64,000 bases of DNA from Cryptomeria japonica. Taxonomy: Eukaryota > Streptophyta > Pinopsida > Cupressales > Cupressaceae. Location: NCBI RefSeq assembly GCF_030272615.1, contig NC_081408.1, positions 618,508,476 to 618,572,475 of the forward strand. Direction: 5' to 3'. Within the stretch, counting starts at the first letter, position 1; each line of letters begins with the position of its first letter. This document shows, piece by piece, positions 1 to 9,798 of this stretch. Below the pieces are notes generated by a model, which saw only the letters and a program-made list of their open reading frames with translations, was not told the origin of the DNA and did no database searches. The position numbers and the translations under genes were made by a program.

Positions 1-752
1 TGTATGTTTTTCGATCTTCGGTTTTGGAGTGCAATGATGATGATTTGATAAAAACCAAGCCCAATAGGAACGATATATCCTACGATGTGGGACAAGATTA
101 TCCTGACCAAACATTTTAGTTTCATGATAAAGGATGATAGATCCTGATGACAAACTATATTTTTGAGTGATTAGTTTATCAAAGAGGGTGATGATGCACT
201 TTGAGATGTTTAGATCTTGAACTTGTTGAGGATGAGTACTTGAAAATATTGAGTTGTTTAGATTTAGAATCCAATTTTGATAAATGATAACTAGACAAAG
301 AGAACAAAGAAGACAATCTAAGTACAGAATGATAGATAACATGTGTTTATGATCACTAAAAATTGACTGAGCAAATAGGACAGACCTGAAAAAGATGCAC
401 AAGAAGACAACTCTGGACCACCAGAGACAAAAATTTGTACGACAGTTTAAGAAGGTTTAGACGACAATACATACATGCCCATATGACAAATCAGGAATTT
501 CATATGAAAATGCAAAAGCTCATACGACAATTCCCACTGAGAAAAATGATAAACCAAAGACCTCGTACGAAAAAACTTTCTAAACCATACGACAAACAAG
601 AAGGCTCGTACGACAAAACACAAGCTCATACGACTCAAGAAAGAACAAAGGTAAAAAATGTTGTTTGGATAGATTTTTTATCGTTGAAGTTTGATGTTTT
701 TCTTATGTTTTCCAGTTTTAAATGTTTAATTTTTTGTTTTAGGGATAAAGAC
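1..752 (-). mobile_element. Element A, internal region, left part
   Basis: This stretch has no convincing reading frame. It is assigned to the minus-strand LTR element A because it lies directly left of element B, which has a perfect 5-bp target duplication (AAGAC at 748-752 and 8631-8635). Removing B joins this stretch to 8636-9798, the part of A next to its primer site. Both halves carry scattered TCGTACGA-like motifs, which supports the join. The second LTR of A should lie left of the window. The assignment is inference; the motifs and target duplication are seen directly. Confidence 0.5.
436..634. repeat. Scattered CTCRTACGAC motifs, left cluster
   Basis: Short motifs of the form CTCGTACGAC or CTCATACGAC recur at about 436, 521, 563, 586, 606 and 626, often followed by AA and spaced roughly 20 to 45 bases apart. 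Together with the cluster at 9553-9710 they form a set that brackets element B. TCGTACGA is its own reverse complement. Function is unknown. Confidence 0.6.
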
Positions 753-1979
753 TGTAAAGCGGAAAAATCGAACCCTAATTGTTCTCCCCTCCCCAACTCC
801 AAGGAGAGAGAAGGGGGAGTCACTAGGGTTGATGGTTTTCACTTAGGGGAGACTTTACATTCAAAAGAGGGGTTGAAACCCACAAGATCCAATCCCACGC
901 AATGCAAGATTGGATTCTATATGAGTTTCAAGGGTTGTGATAGCAAGGATACCCTCTTTTGTAAAGAAATGTGGAAAGAATGATTGAACTAGGAATGCAT
1001 AGAAAGTGAGAAAGATTCGCTTATAAACTAAGTTAGGGATATAGGATGAAGCTGCGGACCTGGAATTAGCAGTAAAATGTCGAGACGGTGCTGTCCTGCA
1101 AATTTGAGCAAAAGTTGACGGGACGATGGCACCCGGCGTGCACACGGACCTCCGAAAAATCCGCGAAACGAAGGGGGATCTGTTCGTCTCTGCACAAGGA
1201 TTCCAGATCTTCAATTTTAGCTGCGTACCTGCAACCTACACACAGAAAAGCGAAGACGATTGGGGGGTTAGGGATTAGGGGTTTGCCCTTAGGTCAAACC
1301 CTGGTTTTGGAATTAACCAAGAAATGAGAAATGCTGTAAATGTAATGTAAATGTAATGTAAAACAAGTACTAATACCTTGTTGTAAGGATGTTTGTATCC
1401 TTATATGCGAAGGTATAGATGTTGTTGTTTGTTGTATGTTGTATGTTGTAGCATGTAATGTGTTGTAAGTGATCTCCTCTTCAATGGTTGAATCCTTGTC
1501 TTGAATGCAACACTTAGCCTTGAATGGAGACTTAGAATGATCAATTGCTTGAAGGCATGCTTGAATGCTTGAATGCTTGAATTTTTTAGTATCGTTTCCA
1601 CGTCTTGTACACATATGTCCTTCCTTCCCAAATGGGAGAGGAAATGTAGTTTTTATACTTGCCAATTAGGGTTAAAAGACTGATTTTCCCGACCTTAGGC
1701 TGACCAAGAAATGTTATTTTCCAATTTGCAAACAAAAAGGCCCAAAGTCCCATAGGAGACCGGGCCCAAAATAGGGCCAGGGACCAGGGTGCTGGGCACT
1801 CTGGTCCCACCTCCCGGGACAGCAGGGTGCAAGGAGGATCAAGCCAGGGTGCTGGAAAAATGAAGTTTTTGGTGTCATGAGCAAGTTTTGGGGTCTCCAT
1901 TCAGGTTTAGTGTTGCGTTGCCATCATGAAGACCCAAATGCGGTCGAAATTACAAGTGTCACAATTTTAGGACGCTACA
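753..1979 (-). repeat. Element B 3' LTR
   Basis: This copy is 1227 bp and matches 7342-8630 nearly throughout. The 62-bp length difference equals two extra 31-bp units in the other copy. On the minus strand it starts TGTAGCGTCC and ends TTTACA. A TATAAAAA box is readable on the minus strand at 1650-1657. Confidence 0.9.
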
Positions 1980-1994
1980 TTTAGCCCCCACTTT
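1980..1994 (-). other. Element B polypurine tract
   Basis: On the minus strand this reads AAAGTGGGGGCTAAA directly before the 3' LTR, the position where plus-strand DNA synthesis is primed in Ty3-type elements. Similar G5-containing words occur nearby on the same strand at about 2089, 2282 and 2394. Confidence 0.75.
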
Positions 1995-2725
1995 AGCGGG
2001 AGTATAAGCGTACGCTCATACTTCTGGTAAAGTACAAGGAAACAACATTGAAAAACTTTCACCACGTCAAGGAGGCAAGATACACCAAGCCCCCAGTGGA
2101 CTAAGGATATTACGACTTCGATTGACAAGGTAAAAGGGAAGATCATGAGGGAGAACCATGACTGTCAGTAGCAAGGTTCCCTCACTATGAGTCATGCAAG
2201 AAAGCTATCAAAAATTTTCAAGGCAAAGCTAAATTTGTCAAGAAATTTTCAAGTATCTTGAAAAGATATGAACGGGATGTATGCCCCCCTACGTTAAAGC
2301 GATCACACACGCCTCACCGGGGGTGATTGCTTTAAGGTAGTGATACATATAAGAAAATGAAAAAGGGAAAGGAGCATGTTATCACAAGGATTTAGCCCCC
2401 AAGTGTGAGATAAGCCCAAGGATAATAGACACAAAACACAAAGCACGAGGTGACTTCGCTTTCCTCGGGGTCAGTATGTTGTATGATAATTCATGTATAT
2501 CATATGTATGTATGCATAATTGTTCTTCATTCCCCAATCAAGGAAGGTCACCTAGAAGAAGGGAACACATGTGTCTTTTGAGTCAACATGAGAGAGATCG
2601 AGAGATCTCAATGCTTTGCATCATCCTCAAGTAGACAACACTAAGGACAACAAATAGAAGAATGAGAATAACACATAGAAGAAGTAACGAAAGAGAGGAG
2701 GAGAGAATCTGCTATGCTAATGAAA
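1995..2725 (-). other. Element B 3' non-coding internal region
   Basis: No open frame is supported here. The stretch contains a clear inverted repeat at 2294-2335 and several purine-tract-like words. It separates the gag-protease frame from the 3' LTR. Confidence 0.6.
2294..2335. repeat. 13-bp stem inverted repeat in element B
   Basis: The arms TTAAAGCGATCAC and GTGATTGCTTTAA pair over 13 positions, with one G-T wobble and a 16-base loop. The stem would form in either RNA strand. It lies between the end of the coding region and the purine tract, so it could affect transcript ends, but no role is shown. Confidence 0.7.
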
Positions 2726-3178
2726 CTAGTCTAGCACGTCATCTACCCCCCGATCTTGCTGATCAATGTTTCGGGAAGGCAGGGAACACGCTAGAGGAGG
2801 AACATCCAACACAGCAGATGGAGCTATCGCAAGATCCAAACAAGGGCTATGTTCATATCCCAAGCCGCGGTGTTCTTGTCTAGGAGCTAGGATAAGTGCT
2901 TTAGAAAATTCGTTAGATAAATGGTTATCAATATCAACAAGTTCATATTCACTATCAGAATGAACAGGAGAAGTAGCATTTTCATCATGAATAACATTTT
3001 CATCTATATCATCATCAAGATTTATAAAAATAGGATCTTTAACTCGCACAGGATCAAGACCATCATGCATCTTATGTTTAGGAGATTTCGGCTCAATCGT
3101 CGGCTGAGGAGAAAATGGAATAATGCTTGTTGAAGGTGTTTTTGGGGATTGCAAAGTTTGAGCTCTAAGACGGCGCTT
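2726..3178 (-). pseudogene. Element B: in-frame C-terminal extension after a TGA
   Basis: This frame is the direct continuation of the gag-protease frame after its TGA at 3179-3181. It stays open for about 150 codons, to 2726. The first codons encode a basic stretch (KRRLRAQT), followed by a serine/proline-rich and then acidic segment (residues such as FINLDDDID). No domain is recognised. Either the TGA is a recent mutation in a longer protein of about 1140 residues, or it is read through. The composition matches the proline-rich tail of the preceding frame, which favours one original protein. Confidence 0.55.
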
Positions 3179-6157
3179 TCACCGGCGTTCACGTGCAGAA
3201 CGATTTTGTCTAGTCTTAGTAGGAAGTTGAGAAGATTGAGGAGGAGGAATGTTCTCATCCTTATCACTTGGGTGTTTAGGTTGTGGTCTCTTAGGCTGAA
3301 CAATAAGAGAAGAGGAAGGTCTCTTCTCTCCATAAGAGGAAGGAGGAGGAACTGCTCCATATAAAGGAGGAATATTTGGTTTTGGAAGGAGACCAAGTCC
3401 ATCATGACGAGGTGGGATAGGTCTACTTTTAGGAAGTTTATTAATCATAGGCATAGTCACATCCATAGGGATGGGTTGGGAATCTTCTTGAGGAAAGACA
3501 TTAGTTTTATCTTTCAAAGGAAGAACTTCCTTCTCAAGAATGATAGGAATGTCAAGTTTGGGTGTTCTAGGTTCACTTAGAGATAGGATCATATCTGTTT
3601 TCCACTTTTGATAAGATTTGAAAAGATGATCACTTCGCGGAGGAAGAGATTGGAATTGTTTAGGCCAAAAGTAATCAAGAGGAACGCTAGAAGTTCTTTC
3701 AGCTAGTTTAAAGAGACTATGATTGATAGTAACAACTTCACCATTATGGGGAAATTTCAAACACTTGTGAATAGGAGAAGCGATAGCTTTCATGGAAGAT
3801 AGCCAAGGATAGCCTAGCTTCACACGAAATTGTTCAGATGATGGAATAATAGCAAAGTCCACATCAAGGGATTTGTTATGGACCTCAATAGGTAATGTAA
3901 TAGAACCAATTGCAGGAGAAGAAAATGCATCAAATAGTTTCACAACCACATCTGTTTTGTCATAGATAACTTGATTCAATTGCAAAGTAAAAAGAAATTC
4001 TTCAATAATGACATTAACCATACAAGAAGGATCAATAAGCACTCCACGGCAAGGTGTATTCTTGACTTTTGCAACTATATATAAAGGACCATCAGGTGCC
4101 CTGATAGTTTCACTGGAATCAAATGTGATGGGAGGTTCTTTAGGGATTTTCTGCTGCTCTACAAAGTTAATCACATTCGGAGTCATGGACACAAGATCAT
4201 CAGGTGAGACAGAGGAATCAGTAGTATCAATTGCATTAGACGTATGAGAAGGTAATGGATCAGTGAAAATCTGAAGATTTTGGTTAGGAGGAGCTACAGA
4301 TGTATTGCCTTTATCATTCACACCAGAAACAAAGATAGTATTATTATCAATCAAATCTTGAATTTTCCCCTTTAAAGAAAAACATTTTTCAGTATCATGC
4401 CCAGGTTGACGATGAAATTGACAAAAAGATTTGTTATCAAAATAGGGTGAACTAATCTTTGCAGGATCAATTTGCCTTATAGGAGGAAGAGTAAGCACAT
4501 TTTGTTCCAATAACTTATTCATAATACTATGCAATGATTCATTCAAAGGAGTAAACTTTCTTTCTCTCTTGAAAAACTTAGAAATAGGAGACACACCTGA
4601 TGCTGCATTCACATTGTTGTTGATGATGTTTTCATTGAATTTAATGGACTCTCTGTTCGGTTTAAACTTCCCAAATGGTTGTTGACTACTATCACCCTTA
4701 TCACTCGGAGTCATAGGATGTGATTGTTCCATTTGACTCACAGTCAGTTGATAATTGTGAAGAGTTGCGCACAACTGTTGGAAAGAAGTAAACTCAGAAA
4801 ACAGGAGTTTTTCTCTAATGTCTTTTTGTAAATTAGAAATAAAGATTCTTTGAATATCATTGTCAGGCACTGGAAAGGAAATTTGAGCATACAAATGCTT
4901 ATATCTACCAATGAAATCAGTCACTTTTTCTTTAACACCTTGTTTACAATACATTAAATCAATCAAAGTAACTTTAGGACTTATATTGTTTTGAAATTGT
5001 TGAATGAAAGCATTTGCAAGTTGTTCGAAAGAAGTAATAGAATAGGAAGGCAACGAGCAATACCATTGTAGGGCTTTGTCTCTTAATGTTCTAGTAAACA
5101 ATTTTGCGAGCAACCTTTGGTCATAAGCAAAATCAGTACATATTGTTTGAAAGGTCTTAACATGTGTTAGAGGATCACCCTTACCATTATAAAGCTCCAA
5201 ATGTGGAATTTCAACATGTTTAGGGGGAATAGCTCGAACAATGTCAAAAGAGAGTGGGCTCGCAACATCAAATGTGGGCACACTAAACTTAGATTGATTC
5301 ATAGAGGCAATTTGTTGCTGTAAAGAAGAGACAGTTTGTGCAAGATTGTTAATGGTCGCTTCAGTCGAAGAGTTCATATTAGACGTGTTAGATTGTGATG
5401 GAGGTGTTATGTTATTGAAAGAAGGTAGAGAGTAAGGTGGTGGGACACTATGATAGTTAGTCATAGGAGATGATTGGACAGGAGGAACACTACAAGGAGG
5501 AATGGAATGATTAAACGAGTTGCCCCCCTGCGTCATGTTCATTTGTGGTGATATAATAGGAACACTCATTGAAGGAATGAATGAAGAAGTTGGATTGAAT
5601 GAAGGAAGAGGGTTAATTGAAGAAGAGGGATTGCCCCCATGACTGGTGATCATAGGAGGAATGTCTTGTATTGAAGTAGTCATTATGTTTGATGTAAAAG
5701 TAGGTATACTAGCAATAGAAGTTGTCAAAGGAATAGAATGATTGTCTTGAGTAGGAGGTTGTGTATAACCTAAGGTTTCGGCACAACTTTTCATAGGCAT
5801 CACATTTGAATCCACAATGTGTGCAATACCACGCAAAATATCAATTCCATTCTTATCACTTTGAAGCATACGTTTTAGACCCTCAATTAAAGGAAGAGCT
5901 TGACTATCAAGGTATTCTTGAGACATCCATTGTCGAAAATCGTCAAATTGGTTATCCAATTTTGAAAGTTGTTCTACAGAAACCTCATGGAGAGCTTCTT
6001 CATCATTAAGAGGATTAGAGGAATTACCCATGTCCTCATTAAAAAGACCATTCAAATTAGGTTCCATCTCCTCAGTAATTAAACCTTGGAAGGACTTAAT
6101 TCTAAGGCTTCGTCTAACGGGAATAGTGTAAGTAGGACTTATTGTTGTAAAACTCAT
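3179..6157 (-). CDS. gag: Element B gag-protease polyprotein (992 aa)
   Basis: This is the longest open frame of the window, starting at an ATG after a 1.2-kb leader. Residues about 130-260 are proline, serine and asparagine rich. A Ty3-type capsid region lies near 315-420 (LELYNGKGDPLTHVKTF, then a conserved tryptophan in ALQWYCSLP). A knuckle of the form CX2HX4HX4C lies near 577-593 (CQFHRQPGHDTEKC); the CxFH..GH.T..C pattern is common in Tat/Ogre-type gag. A protease-like segment near 704-720 reads VLIDPSCMVNVI: the aspartate is present but the usual following Ser/Thr-Gly is replaced, so activity is doubtful. The tail, near 916-955, is again proline rich. The product would form virus-like particles in the cytoplasm. 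No polymerase follows; the frame ends in TGA with an open continuation. Confidence 0.85.
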   Translation of the reverse strand: MSFTTISPTYTIPVRRSLRIKSFQGLITEEMEPNLNGLFNEDMGNSSNPLNDEEALHEVSVEQLSKLDNQFDDFRQWMSQEYLDSQALPLIEGLKRMLQSDKNGIDILRGIAHIVDSNVMPMKSCAETLGYTQPPTQDNHSIPLTTSIASIPTFTSNIMTTSIQDIPPMITSHGGNPSSSINPLPSFNPTSSFIPSMSVPIISPQMNMTQGGNSFNHSIPPCSVPPVQSSPMTNYHSVPPPYSLPSFNNITPPSQSNTSNMNSSTEATINNLAQTVSSLQQQIASMNQSKFSVPTFDVASPLSFDIVRAIPPKHVEIPHLELYNGKGDPLTHVKTFQTICTDFAYDQRLLAKLFTRTLRDKALQWYCSLPSYSITSFEQLANAFIQQFQNNISPKVTLIDLMYCKQGVKEKVTDFIGRYKHLYAQISFPVPDNDIQRIFISNLQKDIREKLLFSEFTSFQQLCATLHNYQLTVSQMEQSHPMTPSDKGDSSQQPFGKFKPNRESIKFNENIINNNVNAASGVSPISKFFKRERKFTPLNESLHSIMNKLLEQNVLTLPPIRQIDPAKISSPYFDNKSFCQFHRQPGHDTEKCFSLKGKIQDLIDNNTIFVSGVNDKGNTSVAPPNQNLQIFTDPLPSHTSNAIDTTDSSVSPDDLVSMTPNVINFVEQQKIPKEPPITFDSSETIRAPDGPLYIVAKVKNTPCRGVLIDPSCMVNVIIEEFLFTLQLNQVIYDKTDVVVKLFDAFSSPAIGSITLPIEVHNKSLDVDFAIIPSSEQFRVKLGYPWLSSMKAIASPIHKCLKFPHNGEVVTINHSLFKLAERTSSVPLDYFWPKQFQSLPPRSDHLFKSYQKWKTDMILSLSEPRTPKLDIPIILEKEVLPLKDKTNVFPQEDSQPIPMDVTMPMINKLPKSRPIPPRHDGLGLLPKPNIPPLYGAVPPPSSYGEKRPSSSLIVQPKRPQPKHPSDKDENIPPPQSSQLPTKTRQNRSARERR

Positions 6158-6265
6158 GCACTAAAGAGAGAGAGAAGATTTTGAATTTTTAGAGGTAGCA
6201 AATTTCAGTAAAACTAGCCAATCTTCTAGATTTAAGCTGTTAAATACAATTAGGACAATCTCCCG

Positions 6266-6337
6266 AAATTTCGAAAAAAATGTCCGGGACCGTGGCGCTC
6301 GGGGTGCACACGATCCTCGCAACTTTTTTCAAAATTT
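6266..6337. repeat. Leader hairpin copy 1 in element B
   Basis: The left arm begins AAATTTCG and the right arm ends CAAAATTT. A-rich and T-rich runs pair, followed by GGGACCG-type sequence near the loop. The copy at 6888-6959 has the same layout. Confidence 0.6.
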
Positions 6338-6887
6338 GCAGGGATGAAAGTTATGATGATTTTACAGCTAACCTGAAAAAATTGAGTGATTTTACGATCT
6401 ATAGATAGGCCAAATTAAAGTTGCAATCTCAAAATTGAACCCTACCAAGATTGTCGAAAAATGCAAAATTTGAATTTTGAAAAAGAGAGGGAAACTGAAA
6501 TTTTGAATTTTATGATTTTAGAGGGAATACCAAAAGCAATGCAAGTTTTGAAATTTGAAATTTGACTCAATTTCACGCAAAATTCAATTTTGAAAGCGGA
6601 AATCAAAGTTGTTGTAATTAAGCACTTAATTTCAAAAGTCACAAATTGCAAAAATTTGAATAAATCACTGAAATTTCGAATGAATGCTAACACACTTTTC
6701 AGATTTAGGACTGTAAGAAACACAATTTTGACACAAATTTCAATTTCAACAATTTTTGAATGATTAGAAGCCTCAATCCAAGCAATCACTAGACCAACTT
6801 TGACTGTAATTTTGAAGGTGTTAAAATTGATAAAATCAACCAAAATTCTGGATTTTAGCAGGAAAATACAGTAAGATCTCGCTCCCG

Positions 6888-6959
6888 AAATTTCGGAAAA
6901 AATGTCGGGGACGATGGCGCTCGGAGTGCACACGGTCCTCGCAACTTTTTTCCAAATTT
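6888..6959. repeat. Leader hairpin copy 2 in element B
   Basis: The arms AAATTTCGGAAAAAATGTCG and the reverse complement of the GCAACTTTTTTCCAAATTT side pair imperfectly over about 30 positions. The same architecture occurs in the element E LTR at 41121-41190. Confidence 0.6.
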
Positions 6960-7320
6960 TTAGGGATGAAAGATATTGTGATTTTATTGCGGAATCCAAA
7001 GTTACAGCCGATTTGGAGATGTTTTGATCAGTGAAATTGTCGGACAAAGGTTGAATCAAGAGGGTTTCAAAAATTAGGGTTTTGACACTTAACCACTTAA
7101 TTTTCAAAATCAAAGCACAAATATGAATTGATAATTTGTAATAGAAGGGCAGATCTGAAACAAGCATTAACAATTAAACATTTCACAAGTTTAATTACTT
7201 AAAAAGAAAATTTAGGGTTTTTATGCAATTAACCTCTAAAATTTTTGCAAAAGATCAAACATGGAAATGTAATCAAGGAATCCAATTTTCAGATCTAACT
7301 ATGAATAATCAGAAAGGACG

Positions 7321-7338
7321 TTCACATCGGGTTCACCA
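7321..7338 (-). other. Element B primer-binding site
   Basis: On the minus strand, three bases after the 5' LTR, the sequence reads TGGTGAACCCGATGTGAA. It starts TGG, as expected for pairing with the CCA end of a tRNA. I did not assign the tRNA. Element E has a closely similar site at 42434. Confidence 0.65.
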
Positions 7339-8238
7339 AAATGTAAACCAGAAAAATCGAACCCTAATTGTTCTCCCCTCCCCAACTCCAAGGAGAGAGA
7401 AGGGGGAGTCACTAGGGTTGATGGTTTTCACTTAGGGGAGACTTTACATTCAAAAGAGGGGTTGAAACCCACAAGATCCAATCCCACGCAATGCAAGATT
7501 GGATTCTATATGAGTTTCAAGGGTTGTGATAGCAAGGATACCCTCTTTTGTAAAGAAATGTGGAAAGAATGATTGAACTAGGAATGCATAGAAAGTGAGA
7601 AAGATTCGCTTATAAACTGAGTTAGGGATATAGGATGAAGCTGCAGACCTGGAATTAGTAGTAAAATGTCAAGACAACGCTGTCCTGCAAATTTGAGCAA
7701 AATTTGATGGGACGATGGCGCCCGGCGTGCACACGGTCCTCCGAAAAATCCGCGAAACGAAGGGGGATCTGTTCGTCTCTGCACAAGGATTCCAGATCTT
7801 CAATTTTAGCTGCGTACCTGCAACCTACACACAGAAAAGCGAAGACGATTGGGGGGTTAGGGATTAGGGGTTTGCCCTTAGGTCAAACCCTAGTTTTGGA
7901 ATTAACCAAGAAATGAGAAATGCTGTAAATGTAATGTAAATGTAATGTAAAACAAGTACTAATACCTTGTTGTAAGGATGTTTGTATCCTTATATGCGAA
8001 GGTATAGATGTTGTTGTTTGTTGTATGTTGTATGTTGTAGCATGTAATGTGTTGTAAGTGATCTCCTCTTCAATGGTTGAATCCTTGTCTTGAATGCAAC
8101 ACTTAGCCTTGAATGGAGACTTAGAATGATCAATTGCTTGAAGGCATGCTTGAATGCTTGAATGCTTGAATGTTTTAGTATCGTTTCCACGTCTTGTACA
8201 CATATGTCCTTCCTTCCCAAATGGGAGAGGAAATGTAG

Positions 8239-8246
8239 TTTTTATA
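8239..8246 (-). promoter_or_regulatory. Probable TATA box of element B LTR
   Basis: The minus strand reads AAGTATAAAAACTAC, with a CCCTAATTGGC word just upstream. The same sequence is kept in the other LTR at 1650-1657. This would place the transcript start about 30 bases further along the minus strand. Confidence 0.5.
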
Positions 8247-8370
8247 CTTGCCAATTAGGGTTAAAAGACTGATTTTCCCGACCTTAGGCCGACCAGGAAA
8301 TGTTATTTTCCAATTTGCAAACAAAAAGGCCCGAAGTCCCATAGGAGACCGGGCCCAAAATAGGGCCAGG

Positions 8371-8463
8371 GACCAGGGCGCTGGGCGCCATGGTCCTGGG
8401 GGACCAGGGAGTTGGGCGCCCTGGTCCTGAAGGACCAGGGCGCTGGGCACTCTGGTCCCACCT
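8371..8463. repeat. 31-bp tandem repeat, three units, in B 5' LTR
   Basis: Units begin GACCAGGG at 8371, 8402 and 8433, with an exact 31-base period. Each contains GCTGGGC or GTTGGGC followed by CTGGTCC or a variant, so units are partly self-complementary. The 3' LTR has one such unit at 1782. Confidence 0.85.
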
Positions 8464-9552
8464 CCCGGGACAGCAAGGTGCAAGGAGGATCAGGCCAAGG
8501 TGCTGGAAAAATGCAGTTTTTGGTGTCATGAGCAAGTTTCGGGGTCTCCATTCAAGTTTAGTGTTGCGTCGCCATCGTGAAGACCCAAATGCGGTCAAAA
8601 TTGCAAGTGTCGCAATTTTAGGACGCTACAAAGACACAACAAACACACGATATGATAAGTGACCTCAAGCACATTACGCTACCTAAGGAAGTTGGCTGAG
8701 AGAGAAAACCTTTGCTTGCAAACTTAGGTACACACCCAATAGCTAATTAGAATATGGCCGCTGAGTCTCACGCAATGGATTCTCAACGCCGTATTATCCA
8801 ACTCCAAACACTAATGGGGGCATGATATGGCAAGTGTCTTGGGAGAGTTACTATCTCTCTTGCACAAAGATTATCACCCTTTCGGAGGTGAATAGGGTAG
8901 CTTCTAATTTAACTAGAACTAGTAAGGGATCCATTCAGTGCGTCAGGGTATTATACTCAATTAAGAGGTCTCCCAGCCTTGAAAACCAAGGTTTGATATA
9001 CCCAAAAGTATGAAGGAGAGCTATTCCTGAGCACTGTCGTTGACTTGATTTTCATCAAATCACATTTATTTTATAGTGGGTTGGAGTACTTGGCATTATT
9101 CGTTCCCACTTGGGTCGTTCCCCTCTCGCCGACCTTAATGGCTTAGAGTTATTAGCTCCATGGGAGGGCAAGCCCGCTAAAGATATGCACTAATGAAAGC
9201 AAAGGATGATTCTATCTTTCTGACCACTTAAGAAAGGTGAGAGCATACTCGCCTATCATCAAAACACATAATACATGATTGTTCATTTCCATTAGCAAAA
9301 TCAAGTGTGCCAAGAAAACTTAAAGAAGACATAAATTTTGGTTGAGTCCTCATAGGCAACCTGCAAAATAGATGCATTAGTAGTCATGATGTTTGGATGA
9401 AATGAAGCTTTGACAAGCATAATCTTCGACAATCGTCTTGCAAAAAACTAGTTAGGTTGCCAAAAAACTCACAAATAGACCAAGGTTAGCAGTAGTAATA
9501 ACCAAATTGAAGCATGAAAATCCTAAAATGCAAACTGTTTTAAAAACACAGA

Positions 9553-9710
9553 AGCAAAATTTTGTACGACACTATTTACCTTATCGTACGAGTGTCTTTT
9601 TGTGACCGTACAAGTGCAAAATAGAGCTCGTACGATAATTCAATATCCTTAAAATCTCGTACGAGTCAGAATGAATCCTTGTCTAAGTGCACAAAGGAAC
9701 TCGTACGAGA
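9553..9710. repeat. Scattered TCGTACGA motifs, right cluster
   Basis: TCGTACGAG or close variants occur at about 9553, 9573, 9602, 9628, 9656 and 9699. They match the motif cluster at 436-634. Perfect 8-bp palindromes occur in several copies. Confidence 0.6.
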
Positions 9711-9777
9711 TTTTGATTATGACCTAGCCAGAAATGAAGATTTGATGATGCTTGAGAGGCCAAAAATGAGATTTCTA

Positions 9778-9794
9778 CCCCACGGTGGGCGCCA
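9778..9794 (-). other. Element A primer-binding site
   Basis: The minus strand reads TGGCGCCCACCGTGGGG four bases inside the LTR. This TGGCGCC-type site is familiar from plant Ty3 elements of the Tat/Athila group, and it fixes the orientation and LTR edge of A. Confidence 0.75.
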
Positions 9795-9798
9795 AAAT

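Larger units (their letters stand above)
6158..7341 (-). other. Element B leader (5' untranslated internal region)
   Basis: This non-coding leader lies between primer site and gag. It holds two copies, about 620 bp apart, of a block containing a long imperfect hairpin (6266-6337 and 6888-6959). The loop side of each carries a 28-bp motif also found in both LTRs. The long minus frame at 6442-7173 is AT-rich, lacks domains and is not accepted as a gene. Confidence 0.65.
753..8630 (-). mobile_element. Element B: complete non-autonomous LTR retrotransposon (gag-protease only)
   Basis: Two long direct repeats (753-1979 and 7342-8630) start TGTAAA and end CTACA on the plus strand. They are bounded by the same 5 bases, AAGAC, at 748-752 and 8631-8635. 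The coding strand is minus: a TGG-starting primer site lies inside the right LTR and a purine tract (AAAGTGGGGGCTAAA) inside the left one. The only long frame encodes gag and a protease-like segment. I find no reverse transcriptase, RNase H or integrase in the 5.4-kb internal region, so the element needed enzymes in trans. The gag knuckle resembles Tat/Ogre-type Ty3 elements. The LTRs differ by a few percent by eye, suggesting a moderately young insertion. Confidence 0.9.
7342..8630 (-). repeat. Element B 5' LTR
   Basis: This copy is 1289 bp and serves as the promoter-bearing LTR of minus-strand B. It contains a three-unit 31-bp GC-rich tandem repeat (8371-8463), where the other LTR has a single unit, and a TATAAAAA box on the minus strand. 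Confidence 0.9.
8636..9798 (-). mobile_element. Element A internal region, right part (leader)
   Basis: No open frame of note is present. The stretch runs from the target duplication of B to the 5' LTR of A and ends in a canonical primer site at 9778-9794. It carries six TCGTACGA-like motifs at 9553-9710. Confidence 0.55.

Noticed and set aside
861-1214. 117-codon minus-strand frame in the B LTR
   Set aside because: It is LTR sequence. Its similarity to the leader frame (VCTPxAIVP) comes from the shared 28-bp DNA motif.
1294-1665. 123-codon minus-strand frame, repeated at 7883-8254
   Set aside because: It is kept in both places only because both are LTR copies; no domain or codon signal.
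6442-7173. 243-codon minus-strand frame in the element B leader
   Set aside because: It lies wholly in a non-coding leader with repeated hairpins; composition follows the AT-rich DNA and no domain is seen.
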